The position numbers and the translations under genes were made by a program. From NCBI RefSeq assembly GCF_900005765.1, contig NC_041682.1, forward strand, positions 1-64,000: DNA of 64,000 bases, read 5' to 3'. A model generated the notes under the pieces. That model was not told the origin of the DNA and did not search any database. It saw only the letters and a program-made list of their open reading frames with translations. Each line of letters begins with the position of its first letter. Positions within the stretch are counted from its first letter, which is position 1. Below are positions 24,905-36,028 of this stretch, in pieces. The DNA comes from Plasmodium relictum (Eukaryota > Apicomplexa > Aconoidasida > Haemosporida > Plasmodiidae).

Positions 24905-25526
24905 TGAAGAGATTATAAAGCTGTCTCTACTGATTTTAATTATTTTTAAAAATATATTTATGTTATTAATACATAAACTTTACACATGTTATTTGAGTGA
25001 TCGAGCGATTATTGTTTTAGAGGAATTTATTTACTTTAATAAAATTATACCTAAGGTTTTATTAAAAATTTAAATCTCCCTTAAAATTATTGATTATATA
25101 AAATAATTAATTAAAACAAACAAATAAATTTAATTATAGTTATTAATTGTATTTTAAAAGCACACAAAAATTAAATATTAACGGAAACATAATTTTTTTT
25201 GTTTTTCTTTTTAATTTTGAATTTAATTTTTTTTATTGCTTAAAAATTAATTCAATTTGACTAATTTCTATGTACTTCCCAAAAATAATATATTCATTCA
25301 TTATCCAAAAAAATAAAAAAGAAAATATGTCAATTTACTTCCAACAATAGTAAATCGTAAATAATAAAGACTAATTATATATTTAGCAAAAATAAATTAT
25401 AAAAAAAAAGTAATATATTTCTTTTTTTTTTTTTTAAACTAAGGAATTCGCATGTCTAACTTGCCGTTTTCCGAATGAATTACTAACTATTATTTTATAA
25501 AAGGTTAATAATATCTTTGGCTATTA
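24905..25526 (-). repeat. Hairpin-ended subtelomeric element, copy 4 (subfamily B)
   Basis: Reverse-oriented copy sharing long segments with copy 6 (29,268-29,837): GGAATTTATTTACTTTAATAAAA.TATACC, AAATTAAATATTAA.GGAAACA, TTTGTTTTTCTTTTTA and ACTATTATTTTATAAAAGG.TAATAATATCTTT. The terminal hairpin end (near 24,905) is truncated. Subfamily B differs from A in the internal region but keeps the same ends. Confidence 0.75.
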
Positions 25527-25582
25527 AAAGTTACTATTAACTTTTTTATATATTGAATATGAATGTACTTGTACTAGACACC

Positions 25583-25640
25583 TAATTAATGGTCCGTTGA
25601 GTGCTATATAAAAGTATAGAAAAGAGTTATATACTCAATA
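25583..25640 (-). repeat. Degenerate solo terminal hairpin unit
   Basis: TAATTAATGGTCCGTTGAGTGCTATATAAAAGTATAGAAAA aligns with the 31,576 copy (ATTAATTGGACACTCAATGACTTGGATAAAAGTAATGAATA). The right arm is lost. Confidence 0.4.
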
Positions 25641-25963
25641 AAACTTATCAAACAATTAAAATCTAAAGTTCTAAAAAATATTGATTGATTTTAGACTTCT
25701 ACATAGCTCATGTTAAAGATAATTTATATATATATATACGCGCAAATAAAGTGATAAATATTTTTGGAGAATAATTTTAATAAAAATAGATAACAATTTT
25801 CCTTAAATATTTGAAATAATTTTTTTTTAAATTAGTTAATATACTAAGAATAATAAAAAAATTAAGTTAAAATCATTTCTATTAAATCATTGTAAACTTC
25901 ATATTAAATAAATAATTTTTTTCATATTATATGGAATAAATAGATAAAAATTATCTATATTAT

Positions 25964-26567
25964 TAATTTATTAATTGCCTGTTTAATGACTGTACCAGAG
26001 TATTAAACAAACAAATTAATAGAGAGCATGTATAACTAAATATACGGATTTTTATATATATATACTTATTTTATTACATATATAATAGCTTTTTATAATG
26101 TATAATATTTATATTATTCATTAAATTATTTTTTATTTCTTAACAGATATATTCTTATATTTAAAAAATGAGTTTTTATTTACAAAGAATAAGTATATTC
26201 TTTTAATTAAAAACACACACATTAAATTTATAACAAATAACAAAGATTAAACTCTAGTTCATTCAATGTTATCTCGAAATATACACATTGAATATAACAT
26301 AAAAATTATATTTTTTCATTCTTTAAGTTTATCATGTAACTAAAAATTCTCTTTTTAATTTGAACAAATGTCAACCGACAAAAAAAAAAGAATAATTTTA
26401 TTTTTAATTACAAAGATGTATATACGATAAAATAAACAAACAAAAAAAAAATAACTTTATTTTTTTTTTTTTTTTAAACTAGAGTCAGTGCATGGTTGAC
26501 TTCTACTTTCCTGACTGGTAACACATTTTATTTTTGTAGAAGGATAATAACAATTTTTTTATTAACC
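25964..26567 (-). repeat. Hairpin-ended subtelomeric element, copy 5 (subfamily A, full length)
   Basis: Reverse-oriented full copy of 604 bp. The terminal hairpin is at 25,964-26,022 (TTTATTAATTGCCTG..GTATTAAACAAACAAATTAATA). The internal region matches copies 1, 2 and 7 (GAGTTTTTATTTACAAAGAAT; ATTCAATGTTATCTCGAAATATAC). The AGTCAGTGCATGGTTGACT block is near 26,488, and the opposite terminal palindrome (GGATAATAA..TTATTAACC) is at about 26,542-26,567. Confidence 0.85.
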
Positions 26568-26627
26568 AACTATCTTCGATAAGTAATTATAAAATAAATA
26601 AAATTGGTAGAGGTTACTCTACTTGTT

Positions 26628-26685
26628 ATTTATTAATTTGATTTTTCAGTATACCATAAAAGTCTTTGAATAGTCAATTAGCATA
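26628..26685 (+). repeat. Solo terminal hairpin unit
   Basis: TTTATTAATTTGATTTTTCAG..AAAGTCTTTGAATAGTCAATTAGCATAT: forward copy of the terminal palindrome, 60 bp from copy 5 and opposite to it. It is preceded by GGTAGAGGTTACTCTAC, a local palindrome like the GTAGAGACGTTTCTAC flank elsewhere. Confidence 0.6.
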
Positions 26686-26689
26686 TAAT

Positions 26690-28786
26690 AACCCATATTA
26701 AATAATAAATGTATAAGTTTTGCTTTGTTTTAATTCATTTTGTTGGGAAAGAATATATTTCACTACAATATATTTTTTCAAATCATATTAAAATTTATTT
26801 CTATAATTATTTTTATATATATTGATTTTCTGTAAATCATATTTATTTAAAATTTTTTTTGGTGAAATTTCTTATATTCTTAAAAATTTCTAGATTCAAT
26901 AATTTCAATTTAAAAAAAAATAAATTATTTTAATTTTTTATATTTTCAATTTCTTATAATATTTTCCTAAAGCTACATTAATAAGGATTATAATAAAATT
27001 GGGAATTTATTATAATATAATAATAATTCTCTTATAAACTATAATAAATTTTTTAAAAATAGAAGCTTTAAAAATTAAATAAATAAAATTCAATCCTAAT
27101 TTCTTGTTTTCTAAATTTTATTTTGCCTTATAGATTATGTAAATTTCTAACTTTTACGAAAACATTTTTATAAATTTTTTATAAAAGTTTAATAATAATT
27201 TTACTATATATTTTAATTATGATTTTTATTTATTTATTAAAGCACACTTAATTTTTATTTTAATTATGTAAATGTATTATTCTCATTTAAAAAAAAAAAG
27301 AAAAATTGTTTATAAAAATTAACAATTATAATTAATATAATAATTATTTAATTACAAAATGAAAATGCATATATTTTCTTTGTAAGTTATTTTAATGATA
27401 TGTTATAAATAATTATTATATATTTTAGTTGCATGTTTAAAATTTTCTGACATATGATTTATTGTTAAAGCATTTTAAAGAAATAATGATATCAAATTTT
27501 TGTTGGTAATTGATAATAAATGCCATTTTATTCAACATTGTTATCATTTCTACATATTTTGTTCTACTTATTTATTTTAACATAAACAAAAATAACAAAA
27601 ATTATATTGTTATTCTTTTTATGAATACCTCACATACTAAAAATACTATTTTAATTATATTTTTAAAAATTCCCATTTTATCTTTTTTTTTAACGCTTTA
27701 CATAATTAACATTAACCATATAATTTTAATATCGAGAGCAATTTTATTTCAATGTTTTTTTTGTATTTACGAATGAATTTCTTTTAAAAAATATAGCAAG
27801 CATATCTATAATTTTTATCTATCTTATTTACATTAATAATTAAAACATAAAATAATAATTTTTTTGTGATACGAAAAATGAAGACACAAAAATCGTAAAA
27901 TGTTTGTTACTCAAGTAAAAAATTAAAAAAATATATCGAAATGAATGATTCTTAAAAAATCGAAATGTCGATATAGATTAATCGAAGTTATAACAACTTC
28001 AAACATAATTCTTAGATTATTTTTTTTCTAACATTTTTCTCTCTTTAGAACTTAAAATTTTGTAATATAATTAAATTTATAACTGTTATTAAAAAATGTA
28101 ACTCTTAAATGATGTAATAGATCAATTAAATAAATAAAATAATTCAATTGCATGCTTCTAATATAAATTTATTCTTTTAACATTAAAAAAAATATTTTAT
28201 GGTAACTATAACTATATTTATGTAAAAAAAAATTGTGAAAGTATAAAAATTAAGAATAAAATAGTATTAATATTATACAATAGTACTTATATTCAATTTT
28301 TGTATAAAATTTCTTATGTTCTTTTTTCTTGTTAAATAAAAAGAGAAACTTCAAGAAAACAAAAGTGTACAAATAGAAAAACAGTAAATGGTTAAAAAAA
28401 TGAAACAATTAAAATACTTTAATAAAGGTTTTAAGTTCACCACAAATATATATTAAAAATATATTTTAATGTAATTTCATAGAACAAGTGATACAATAAA
28501 AATTTATCAAAATAATAATATATATCCACATAAAGGCTATTATTTAAAAAAAAATTTAATATCCCTAATTTAAAAAAAATAAAAAGTAAATATTTTGTTT
28601 ATATAAATTCAAAAAATATATATTTCAAATAATATAAATGACTATATAAAGTTTTATGTTTTTTTTTTCTTTGATATTTAATTATCAATTTTATATAAGA
28701 ATAACGACATTCTCATAAATTACACTAAAAAATAAATGTTTTTAAATTAAAAAAAATCTTTTTTTAACCTTAAAATATAAGTAAAT
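26690..28786. other. Gene-free subtelomeric spacer upstream of the small TM gene
   Basis: AT-rich, with no supported gene. An 88-codon frame at 27510-27776 (+) is almost entirely Ile/Leu/Phe/Asn/Lys and looks fortuitous. The promoter of the 28787 gene presumably lies in the last kilobase; no motif is recognisable. Confidence 0.5.
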
Positions 28787-29272
28787 ATGAGCTCTACAGA
28801 ATCGTTAATCTCTACAACAGTTCTTAACAGCTATAATAATTCAATTACAGCTAATGATACTTTTCCTGTGATGCCAACAATTAATAATGATTCAAATCTA
28901 ACTATTTGCTTACTGATTTTTGCTTTTTTATTTGTTTCATTTTTAGTTCTCTTATACATTTGCTCTTTTCATGTAAGTTAATATATAAATTTTTATTCAT
29001 TTCTTCTATAATTTTTTTTTAATTTTTTGTATAAGTTTTAATTCCATCAAAATAATAAAAAAAACTATAAATTTAATTATTTTTAATATATGTTTTAGGG
29101 AAAACTAAAACCGTTATGTAAAAGATGTTTCATATGTGAATTCGGAGGATCGGATACATTAGAGCTTATTGATTCCGAAGAACTCAACTTTGATGAAGAA
29201 TATGGAATGGAAATGGTAGATATAGGAAATGATAATAATATTGAGAATACAAAGGAGACAACAGAATGTTAA
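28787..29272 (+). CDS. Small single-TM subtelomeric protein (2 exons)
   Basis: Not a family I can name. Join 28787-28972, 29099-29272 (119 aa). The phase-0 intron is 126 bp with textbook borders (CAT|GTAAGT..TTTTAG|GGA). Exon 1 encodes a roughly 35-residue Ser/Thr/Asn-rich N-terminus with sequons (NNSIT, NDTF, NDSNLT), then a strong TM segment (about 45-60, TICLLIFAFLFVSFLVLLYI) ending at the splice site. Exon 2 encodes a cytoplasmic tail with a Cys cluster (LCKRCFICEF) and an acidic stretch (ELIDSEELNFDEEYGMEMVD). There is no signal peptide or PEXEL. Intron phase, size and position relative to the TM match the 23167 and 7412 genes, suggesting a common design. The stop codon lies inside the first bases of repeat copy 6. 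GC is higher than in the flanks, as expected for real coding sequence. Confidence 0.75.
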
Positions 29273-29837
29273 TTTATTGATTATTCGTTCAATGACCTTG
29301 CTAAAGCATTGAATAGGTAGATCAATAAAGGGCATGTAGAAACGTCTCTACTATTTTGAATTATTTGCAAAAGTGTATTTATACTACTAGTACGTAAACT
29401 TTACATACGTAGTTTATATAAATGAGTAATTATTGTGTGAAAGGCATTTATTTACTTTAATAAAAATATACCCTTATTTTTATTAAAAATTTAGATCCTT
29501 ACTGAAATTTTTATGTAAAAAAGTATTAATTAAAATAAATAAATAAATTTAAATTATAATTATTAACTGTATTTAAAAAATATGTAAAAATTAAATATTA
29601 ATAAAAACAAAATCCTTTTTGTTTTTCTTTTTACCTCTAATTTAATTTTTATTTTTTAAAAATTCAATTTAAAAACAGAAATTTACAAAAACACCTGAAA
29701 AACTATTATCTTCAAAAAACAAAAAAAAAAAAATTCTTTATTCTCCTTAATCTAGAGAACGTATGCATAACTGTATATTTTCCCCATGAACCACCAGCTA
29801 CTATTTTATAAAAGGATAATAATATCTTTTGTTAACC
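29268..29837 (-). repeat. Hairpin-ended subtelomeric element, copy 6 (subfamily B), overlapping a stop codon
   Basis: Reverse-oriented copy of about 570 bp. The terminal hairpin (29,272-29,327) begins at the TAA stop of the 28787 gene. Its arms read TTTATTGAT..GTTCAATG and CATTGAATAG..ATCAATAAA, so the A-to-G and T-to-C differences from other copies match on both arms. The far end is GGATAATAATATC..TTGTTAACC (29,814-29,837). Confidence 0.8.
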
Positions 29838-30727
29838 AAATGTGTAAGTGCAAAAAAAAATGAATTTGCTGAATAAAATTATTGCGAACACATTTTCAAA
29901 ATCATTATATTTTAATTATTTTATACATTTTTTCACTTAAAAAATTAGATATGTTATATGTTTTATAATTTAATTTATATTTTATTTTTTTTTGATTTTT
30001 ATTATTTTAAAATTATTCATATTCTAACATTAAAATAAAAATGAAAGTTTATTAAATTATCCATTAATAGGTTTAGTAATTAATTTATCAGTGAACAAAG
30101 AAAAATTATATACCTTTTTCTAGTTTGATTATACGGTAGTACATGCTAATGATTTCATTGTAAAAAAAAAAAAAATCATTCAATAAAAATAGGCAAGTTT
30201 CATAAATATAAATATTATTTAAAATTTTTATTTTTCATAGTATAGAGATTTTCTAATACTAAAACCCATTATTCGATTAAAAAACAAATATAATTAATTT
30301 ATATTTCAGTATTATGGGAATCCTCTATCTATCTAGTACTAATATTAATATAAATATAAGTGTATATAATTGTCTTTTTTCATAAATCTTAATATCAATT
30401 ATCAAAAAAAAAAGGAAAAATTTATATTTCACTGCTATATATAAAAAAATTAATTAACTAAAGCTTTATTTAATTTATTTTGGTTAATAATCTAAGTATA
30501 AATTTAGTACACTGTTGTATAAAACAAATGAAGAAAGTCATATTTTACACATTTTAATATTTTTGTAATACTCTGAAAAAAGATTGATAATCCTTTTATT
30601 AATCATGTTATTTCAAAAATTTTATAATTTTTATTAAGTCACAAAAAATGTATATTAAAGTGTAGCATTTTATGTGATAATTTTCTATAAACATTTTTTA
30701 TTTTATATGTGTGTAACATATTATTGA

Positions 30728-30784
30728 TTTATTAATTGAATGATCTACTACTTTTATAATTTATTGAACAATCAAATTAATAAA
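30728..30784 (-). repeat. Solo terminal hairpin unit
   Basis: TTTATTAATTGAATGATC..ATTGAACAATCAAATTAATAAA, followed by GAGAACATAAAA. The arms pair over TTTATTAATT/AATTAATAAA and partly beyond. Confidence 0.65.
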
Positions 30785-31283
30785 GAGAACATAAAATATT
30801 TTTTACCAATACTTTCTATTATAAAAATTTTTATTATAAATAATATATAATCTAATATAATTGTACTAATGATCAATAAAAAGCATTGTAGATCTATTAT
30901 ACTAAAAAAGAATACAATATAGTTCAAAGTTTCATTTTTTATGTAATATATCTGAGGAAAATATATACACTAAAACGCTTAAGATAGAATTTATAAATCT
31001 AAAAATGTATAAACTAAAAGAAAATGTATATGTATATGATATTTTTTTTAACTTTTCTTTTTTAATACGTCCTGCGTATATTAGCATAAATGATGGATAA
31101 ATAATAAAAATGATATTAAATAGAAAATTAATAAAAATATAAATATAAGAAAAGTTTATTTTAAAAATAAAATAAATTTTGTGTTAAATTATTTAGTATA
31201 ATTCATAATTAATTATTTATCTTTTGTAATAATTAACATTATAGTGAATAAAATAAATAGAAATTTCTTTACATACTCTTAAT

Positions 31284-31338
31284 AACTTGCCTATTTAAAC
31301 TACTAAAAAGGTATTAAAACGACTAATTAATAAATAAA
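31284..31338 (+). repeat. Solo terminal hairpin unit (left arm eroded)
   Basis: AATAACTTGCCTATTTAAACTACTAAAAAGGTATTAAAACGACTAATTAATAAAT aligns with the forward terminal palindrome. The left arm is diverged. Confidence 0.5.
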
Positions 31339-31575
31339 CTACATAATATGAAATAAAAAAATTATTATATATGAAATATACAATCCTTTAGTTAAAATTA
31401 TATTATTATCCTTAATGAATTAATTTGTAAAGCACTCAAGTAACTTAATAAAAATTTCAACTTGTTTTTACTAAAACTTAAATACTAAATATCTACAAAT
31501 ATTTATTAATATAATATATATATTATCTTTCATAAAAAAACTAACTTTTTTAAGTGATGAATATTTTATCTCTGT

Positions 31576-31636
31576 GATTTATTAATTGGACACTCAATGA
31601 CTTGGATAAAAGTAATGAATATCCAAGTTAATAAAG
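31576..31636 (-). repeat. Solo terminal hairpin unit with matching arm changes
   Basis: TTTATTAATTGGACACTCAATGACTT..AGTAATGAATATCCAAGTTAATAAA, followed by GAGCA. Here the arm interior is TTGGA on one side and TCCAA on the other. Other copies have different but mutually complementary-leaning bases at the same place. Confidence 0.65.
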
Positions 31637-32682
31637 AGCAAATTTTTAGGATTCCTTTATAATTTTGTATTATAGACTTTATTTATAATACAAAATTAAT
31701 TAAATCACCTTAAAAAAAAACATGCAAAAAAAAATTAAATAAAAAGGACATAATATAATTATAGCCCAGATGCATCAAAAAAAAAAAACTTTTATTAGAT
31801 ACACTAAGTTGATCAAAGTTCTAGTAATCTAACTTTTTGAAAGCAACGGTACTCTTAGATAAGACATAAAAATTTAGGTTTTAATAATTGTTTAGTATTA
31901 TTAAATTAATTACGAACATATATATATATAAGTTTTATTAAGACAAACCTTAAACTGTATATTAACTAAGGGCAGTGAATTTATTCATTGGTCACTCTGT
32001 TTATCACGAATCATTTAAGAATTAATTATCTAATAAAAACTTGACCATTGTCTCCTTTATATATATAAATAAATAAAAATCATTCTCCAAAATAAAAAAA
32101 ATGATGTTAAAAGAATTAATCATAATTTTTTCTTTTTTTTTTTTTTTTTATGTACACATTGCCTTAAACATTTTGCATGCACTATTAAATCTTTAGATAT
32201 ATCACATTTCATCCTTTGAATGTTCAAAAAGGTTGATAATATTTATCATTGACCCATTGCAGATGTGAAAATTATATCTATAAATATTCTTATAATTTTT
32301 TTAAAAATTATGCACTTTTTTTTGTAAAACTGTATATGGAATTATAATTTTTGTTTAAAAAAAAGGTAGCATTGTTTTTACTTTAATATTAACTCTTAGT
32401 TATAATTCAATTTTTTATTTCTACAGTAAAACAAATCGGTATTTAAAAAAATGAAGATACGATTCTAATATTTTTTTATATCAAAATAATTTCTTTTAGA
32501 AATATAATTCAATCAAATTACGCTACAAATAAAACACAAACAATTTCATTAATGCAAATGATATATTTTAATTTAAATAATAAACTTTTTAAAATATAAA
32601 TTTTTTCTTTCTTCATTATCTAAATTATATAACAGTATATTATATTTACAAATTAATGTATCATTGAAATATGCACATATTA

Positions 32683-32741
32683 ATTTATCAATTATCTGTT
32701 CAAGTACTTCTACTGTATATTAAACAAAAAAAATTATTAAA
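32683..32741 (-). repeat. Solo terminal hairpin unit
   Basis: TAATTTATCAATTATCTGTTCAAGTAC..ATATTAAACAAAAAAAATTATTAAA, followed by GATCATATAGAACAATATC. Orientation and spacing are as in the other reverse copies; arm pairing is weak. Confidence 0.55.
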
Positions 32742-33148
32742 GATCATATAGAACAATATCTATTAATTTTATCTATTATAAAGTTACTTTTTATAGATAA
32801 TATATAATACTTATTTAATTATTCTATATAACATAAAATAAGAAATTTATTTTATATTAAAATTTAAAATCCCTTAGTAACTTTTTAAGTAAATATTTCT
32901 TTTATTTTTAATAGGCTAAGAATTTATAACAGCATTTATACTGTTTAATAAAAACTCTTATTTACTCTTATTAGAAGTTAAATACTCAATTTTACAAATA
33001 TTTGATAATATAGTATGCATATAGAATTTGCAATCAAATTTTAGCTATCTTAAGTGATAAATTTTATCTATTTTTATTATTAATTATTCATTAATTAATT
33101 ATAAAAAAAAATTTTATTAAAAGTTTTTATTGTTCATCATTATATATT

Positions 33149-33207
33149 GATTTATTAAATAAACATCTTAATACTTTTATATTACTTTAAAAAGTCAAAT
33201 AAATAAA
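33149..33207 (-). repeat. Solo terminal hairpin unit
   Basis: GATTTATTAAATAAACATC..AAAAAGTCAAATAAATAAA, followed by GAGCACGTAGATACATATCTAC, the conserved flank of the family. Confidence 0.55.
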
Positions 33208-33367
33208 GAGCACGTAGATACATATCTACTTATTTTGCTAATTGGAATATTATAATTACCAAAATTTTTTAAACATTTATAAATTATACTTTATAATAAT
33301 TTTATTATTTATTTATATCCTTAGTTAATATATTTACACTTCAAAGTTACTATTATTCATATACTAT

Positions 33368-33993
33368 TGATTAATAAAAAAGTTGTTATTAACTTTTTGT
33401 AAAAATAAAATGAGTTACCAGTCAGGGAAATAGAAGTCAGCCATGCATTGACTTTAGTTAAAAAAAAAAAAAAAAAATAACTTTATATTTTTTTTTTGTT
33501 TATTTTATTATACATACATCTTTGTAATTAAAAAAAAAAAAAAATTAAAATTATTTTTTTTTTTTTTGATTGTCGATTGATATTTGTTCGAATTAAAAAG
33601 AGAATTAATTTTTGTTACATGAAAAACTTAATGAATGAAAAAGTATAAAGTTTACGTTATATTCAATATATATTTTTTTTGAAATAACATTAAATAAATT
33701 AGAGTTTTTAATTTTGTTATCTGTTATAAACTGTGTGCGTGTTTTTAATAAAAAAAAAAAAAAACTAATTCTTTGAAAATAAAAACTCATTTATAACAGT
33801 TTAACATGTCTATTAAAAGATGTAGTAAAATTTAAATCAAATTAAATATTATTCATCATAAGAAACCATTATATATATAATAAAAACAAGTATATATATA
33901 TTTAAAAACGTATATTTATTTATACATGCTCTTTATTAATTTGTTTATTCAATACTCTAGCGAAGTCATTAAACAGGCAATTAGCAAATCAAC
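33368..33993 (+). repeat. Hairpin-ended subtelomeric element, copy 7 (subfamily A, full length)
   Basis: Forward full copy of about 626 bp. Order: start palindrome (ATTAATAAAAAAGTTGTTATTAACT), AAATGAGTTACCAGTCAGG, AGTCAGCCATGCATTGACT, long A and T tracts around ACATACATCTTTGTAATT, the internal conserved region, then the terminal hairpin (33,929-33,990). It is the copy closest to the core genome. An open frame at 33605-33790 (-) is incidental. Confidence 0.85.
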
Positions 33994-35997
33994 ACCCTAA
34001 AATAATTTTTACTATTTATATTATTATTTATTTTTATCAAAATATTTTATACGATAATTATTTTCATAAAATAATTACTAAAAGTTTTTTAACTTTTTTT
34101 TAGTTAAAATAAAATAAATATAAAATATACACACTTTTATCTTCTATGAATTAATTCTTTTTTTCAAGATACTTCACAAGAATTTTATAAAGTCATTTAA
34201 AGTATAGCTTTTTATATTAAAATTTAATCTTAAATATTTATGTAACAAATTTAGCTTTAAATAAAAATTCCTCAAACACTTTTTCTTTTTTACTTATAAT
34301 ATTTCCCTGTTTAATAAAAAAAAAAAAAATCTCTCCTTTACTACAATGAAAACCTAAATTTCATATATAAAAAAAAATTATAAAATATTAATATAATTAT
34401 ATGAGCATTAATTAGAAAATTAAAGATTACAATTTTCTTAATTTCAACATATTAGTTCCATGTAGATTAATTAAAAAATTTTCATAAAAATAGTTTGTGA
34501 TAACAATTTACAGAAAAAAAATAAAAAAAAATTAAGCATATAAATCCCAACGCTTCTAAAAATAATAATCTTCTACAAAGATCATTAATTCTATAGTTAT
34601 AAAAAAATACACCAAACATATATATTTAATAATTGATTTTAAAATGTAATAAAAAGCAATATCACTTATTTTTATATTATATATCCTTTTCTTTTTATAT
34701 TTAATACACTCTAATATTATTAATAATTAATTTCTCCTTACAAGGTGTTAGAATCATTCATTTTTAAACCTTAATTAATTAGATAATCTTCATTTATATT
34801 CAAATTCACATTTTCAAAAGTTTTATTTATAGATGCAATTAATTTTTTACTTGATTCTTTTGTCACTCTTTCATTTAAACTTTATTCTCAGAGAAATCAA
34901 TTTTCTGTAATGCCTCTATGTTCTTTTTTTCTTTATCGTAAATATTTTTATAAAAAAAAATAAAATTTTCTTTGAACTCATAAAAATAAAAAGATACATA
35001 GTCAAAAAGACTACAAAAAAAAAAAAATTTAAAGACATATTATAAAACTTTTTATCTCTTAAATAACAATGAGAATTTTTTATTAAACAAAAATAAAATA
35101 ACATAGAAAAATAAAAACTCTTTATAATATGCATTAAATATATATAGCATTTTATTTTTGCATCCGCATAATATACTATATATTTATTCTAATAAAATAT
35201 TTTATTTTATTTCAATTATTCAAATTTAAGATGTGTAAAAAACAAAATTATTTATTAAATATTAAATGTGAGTACATTATATAGATAAACCCTCATTATT
35301 CTCTCAATAATTAAAGATGTGTAATTATGGAATAATATTAAAGTAATCTATTTAAAAAAAAAAAAAAATTATTACTAATTATTAATAAAATTACATAAAA
35401 TATTTTTTTATCTGTAAATGTAAATTACAGAATGCTTTTCTACGAGGCCTTTTTGTTTCTTTCTTTTTATTAGATTTTTTTTTTTTTTTTTTTTTATATT
35501 TAAAGATACTCTTTTATTTTAGGATTACTATATTAGTTTTTAATTATATTTTTTATTTAAAGAATTATTCTTTTCAACTATGAATTAATCTTTTGTAAAC
35601 TAATATACAATATTCAAATAAAAGAGTCATTTATTTAAAATTTTTATAAAATCTTGTCATAATGAAATTTTATAAAGATGAAAAAAAAAAAAAATGGATA
35701 AACCTTTCCATTTTGTAAGTATTTGATGTTTAAACTATTCATATTCAAATATTTTATCTATCCATGAAATATAAAATAAATATATAAAGAATCCTGCAAG
35801 ATTTTATCCAAATAAAAAGTAAAATATATAAAAATACAATGAAAATATAGCCTTTTAAAAAAAATTATATAATTAAAATCAATAATAAGAATAAAATTAC
35901 TCCATAATTGTTCTACTATTGTTTCTTAATTATTTGTGAAATTAATGAACTCCCTTTTTTTATTTCTTTATATGTTTTACAACAGTCGAAGCATATA

Positions 35998-36028
<31 letters not shown>

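Noticed and set aside
27510-27776. 88-codon hydrophobic ORF near the small TM gene
   Set aside because: Only Ile/Leu/Phe/Asn/Lys codons, no splice partner or sequon-rich start like the real small genes.
1-33993. LTR retrotransposon as source of the dispersed repeats
   Set aside because: No reverse transcriptase or gag-like frame, and no primer-binding site or polypurine tract is apparent; ends are palindromic rather than TG..CA LTR ends.
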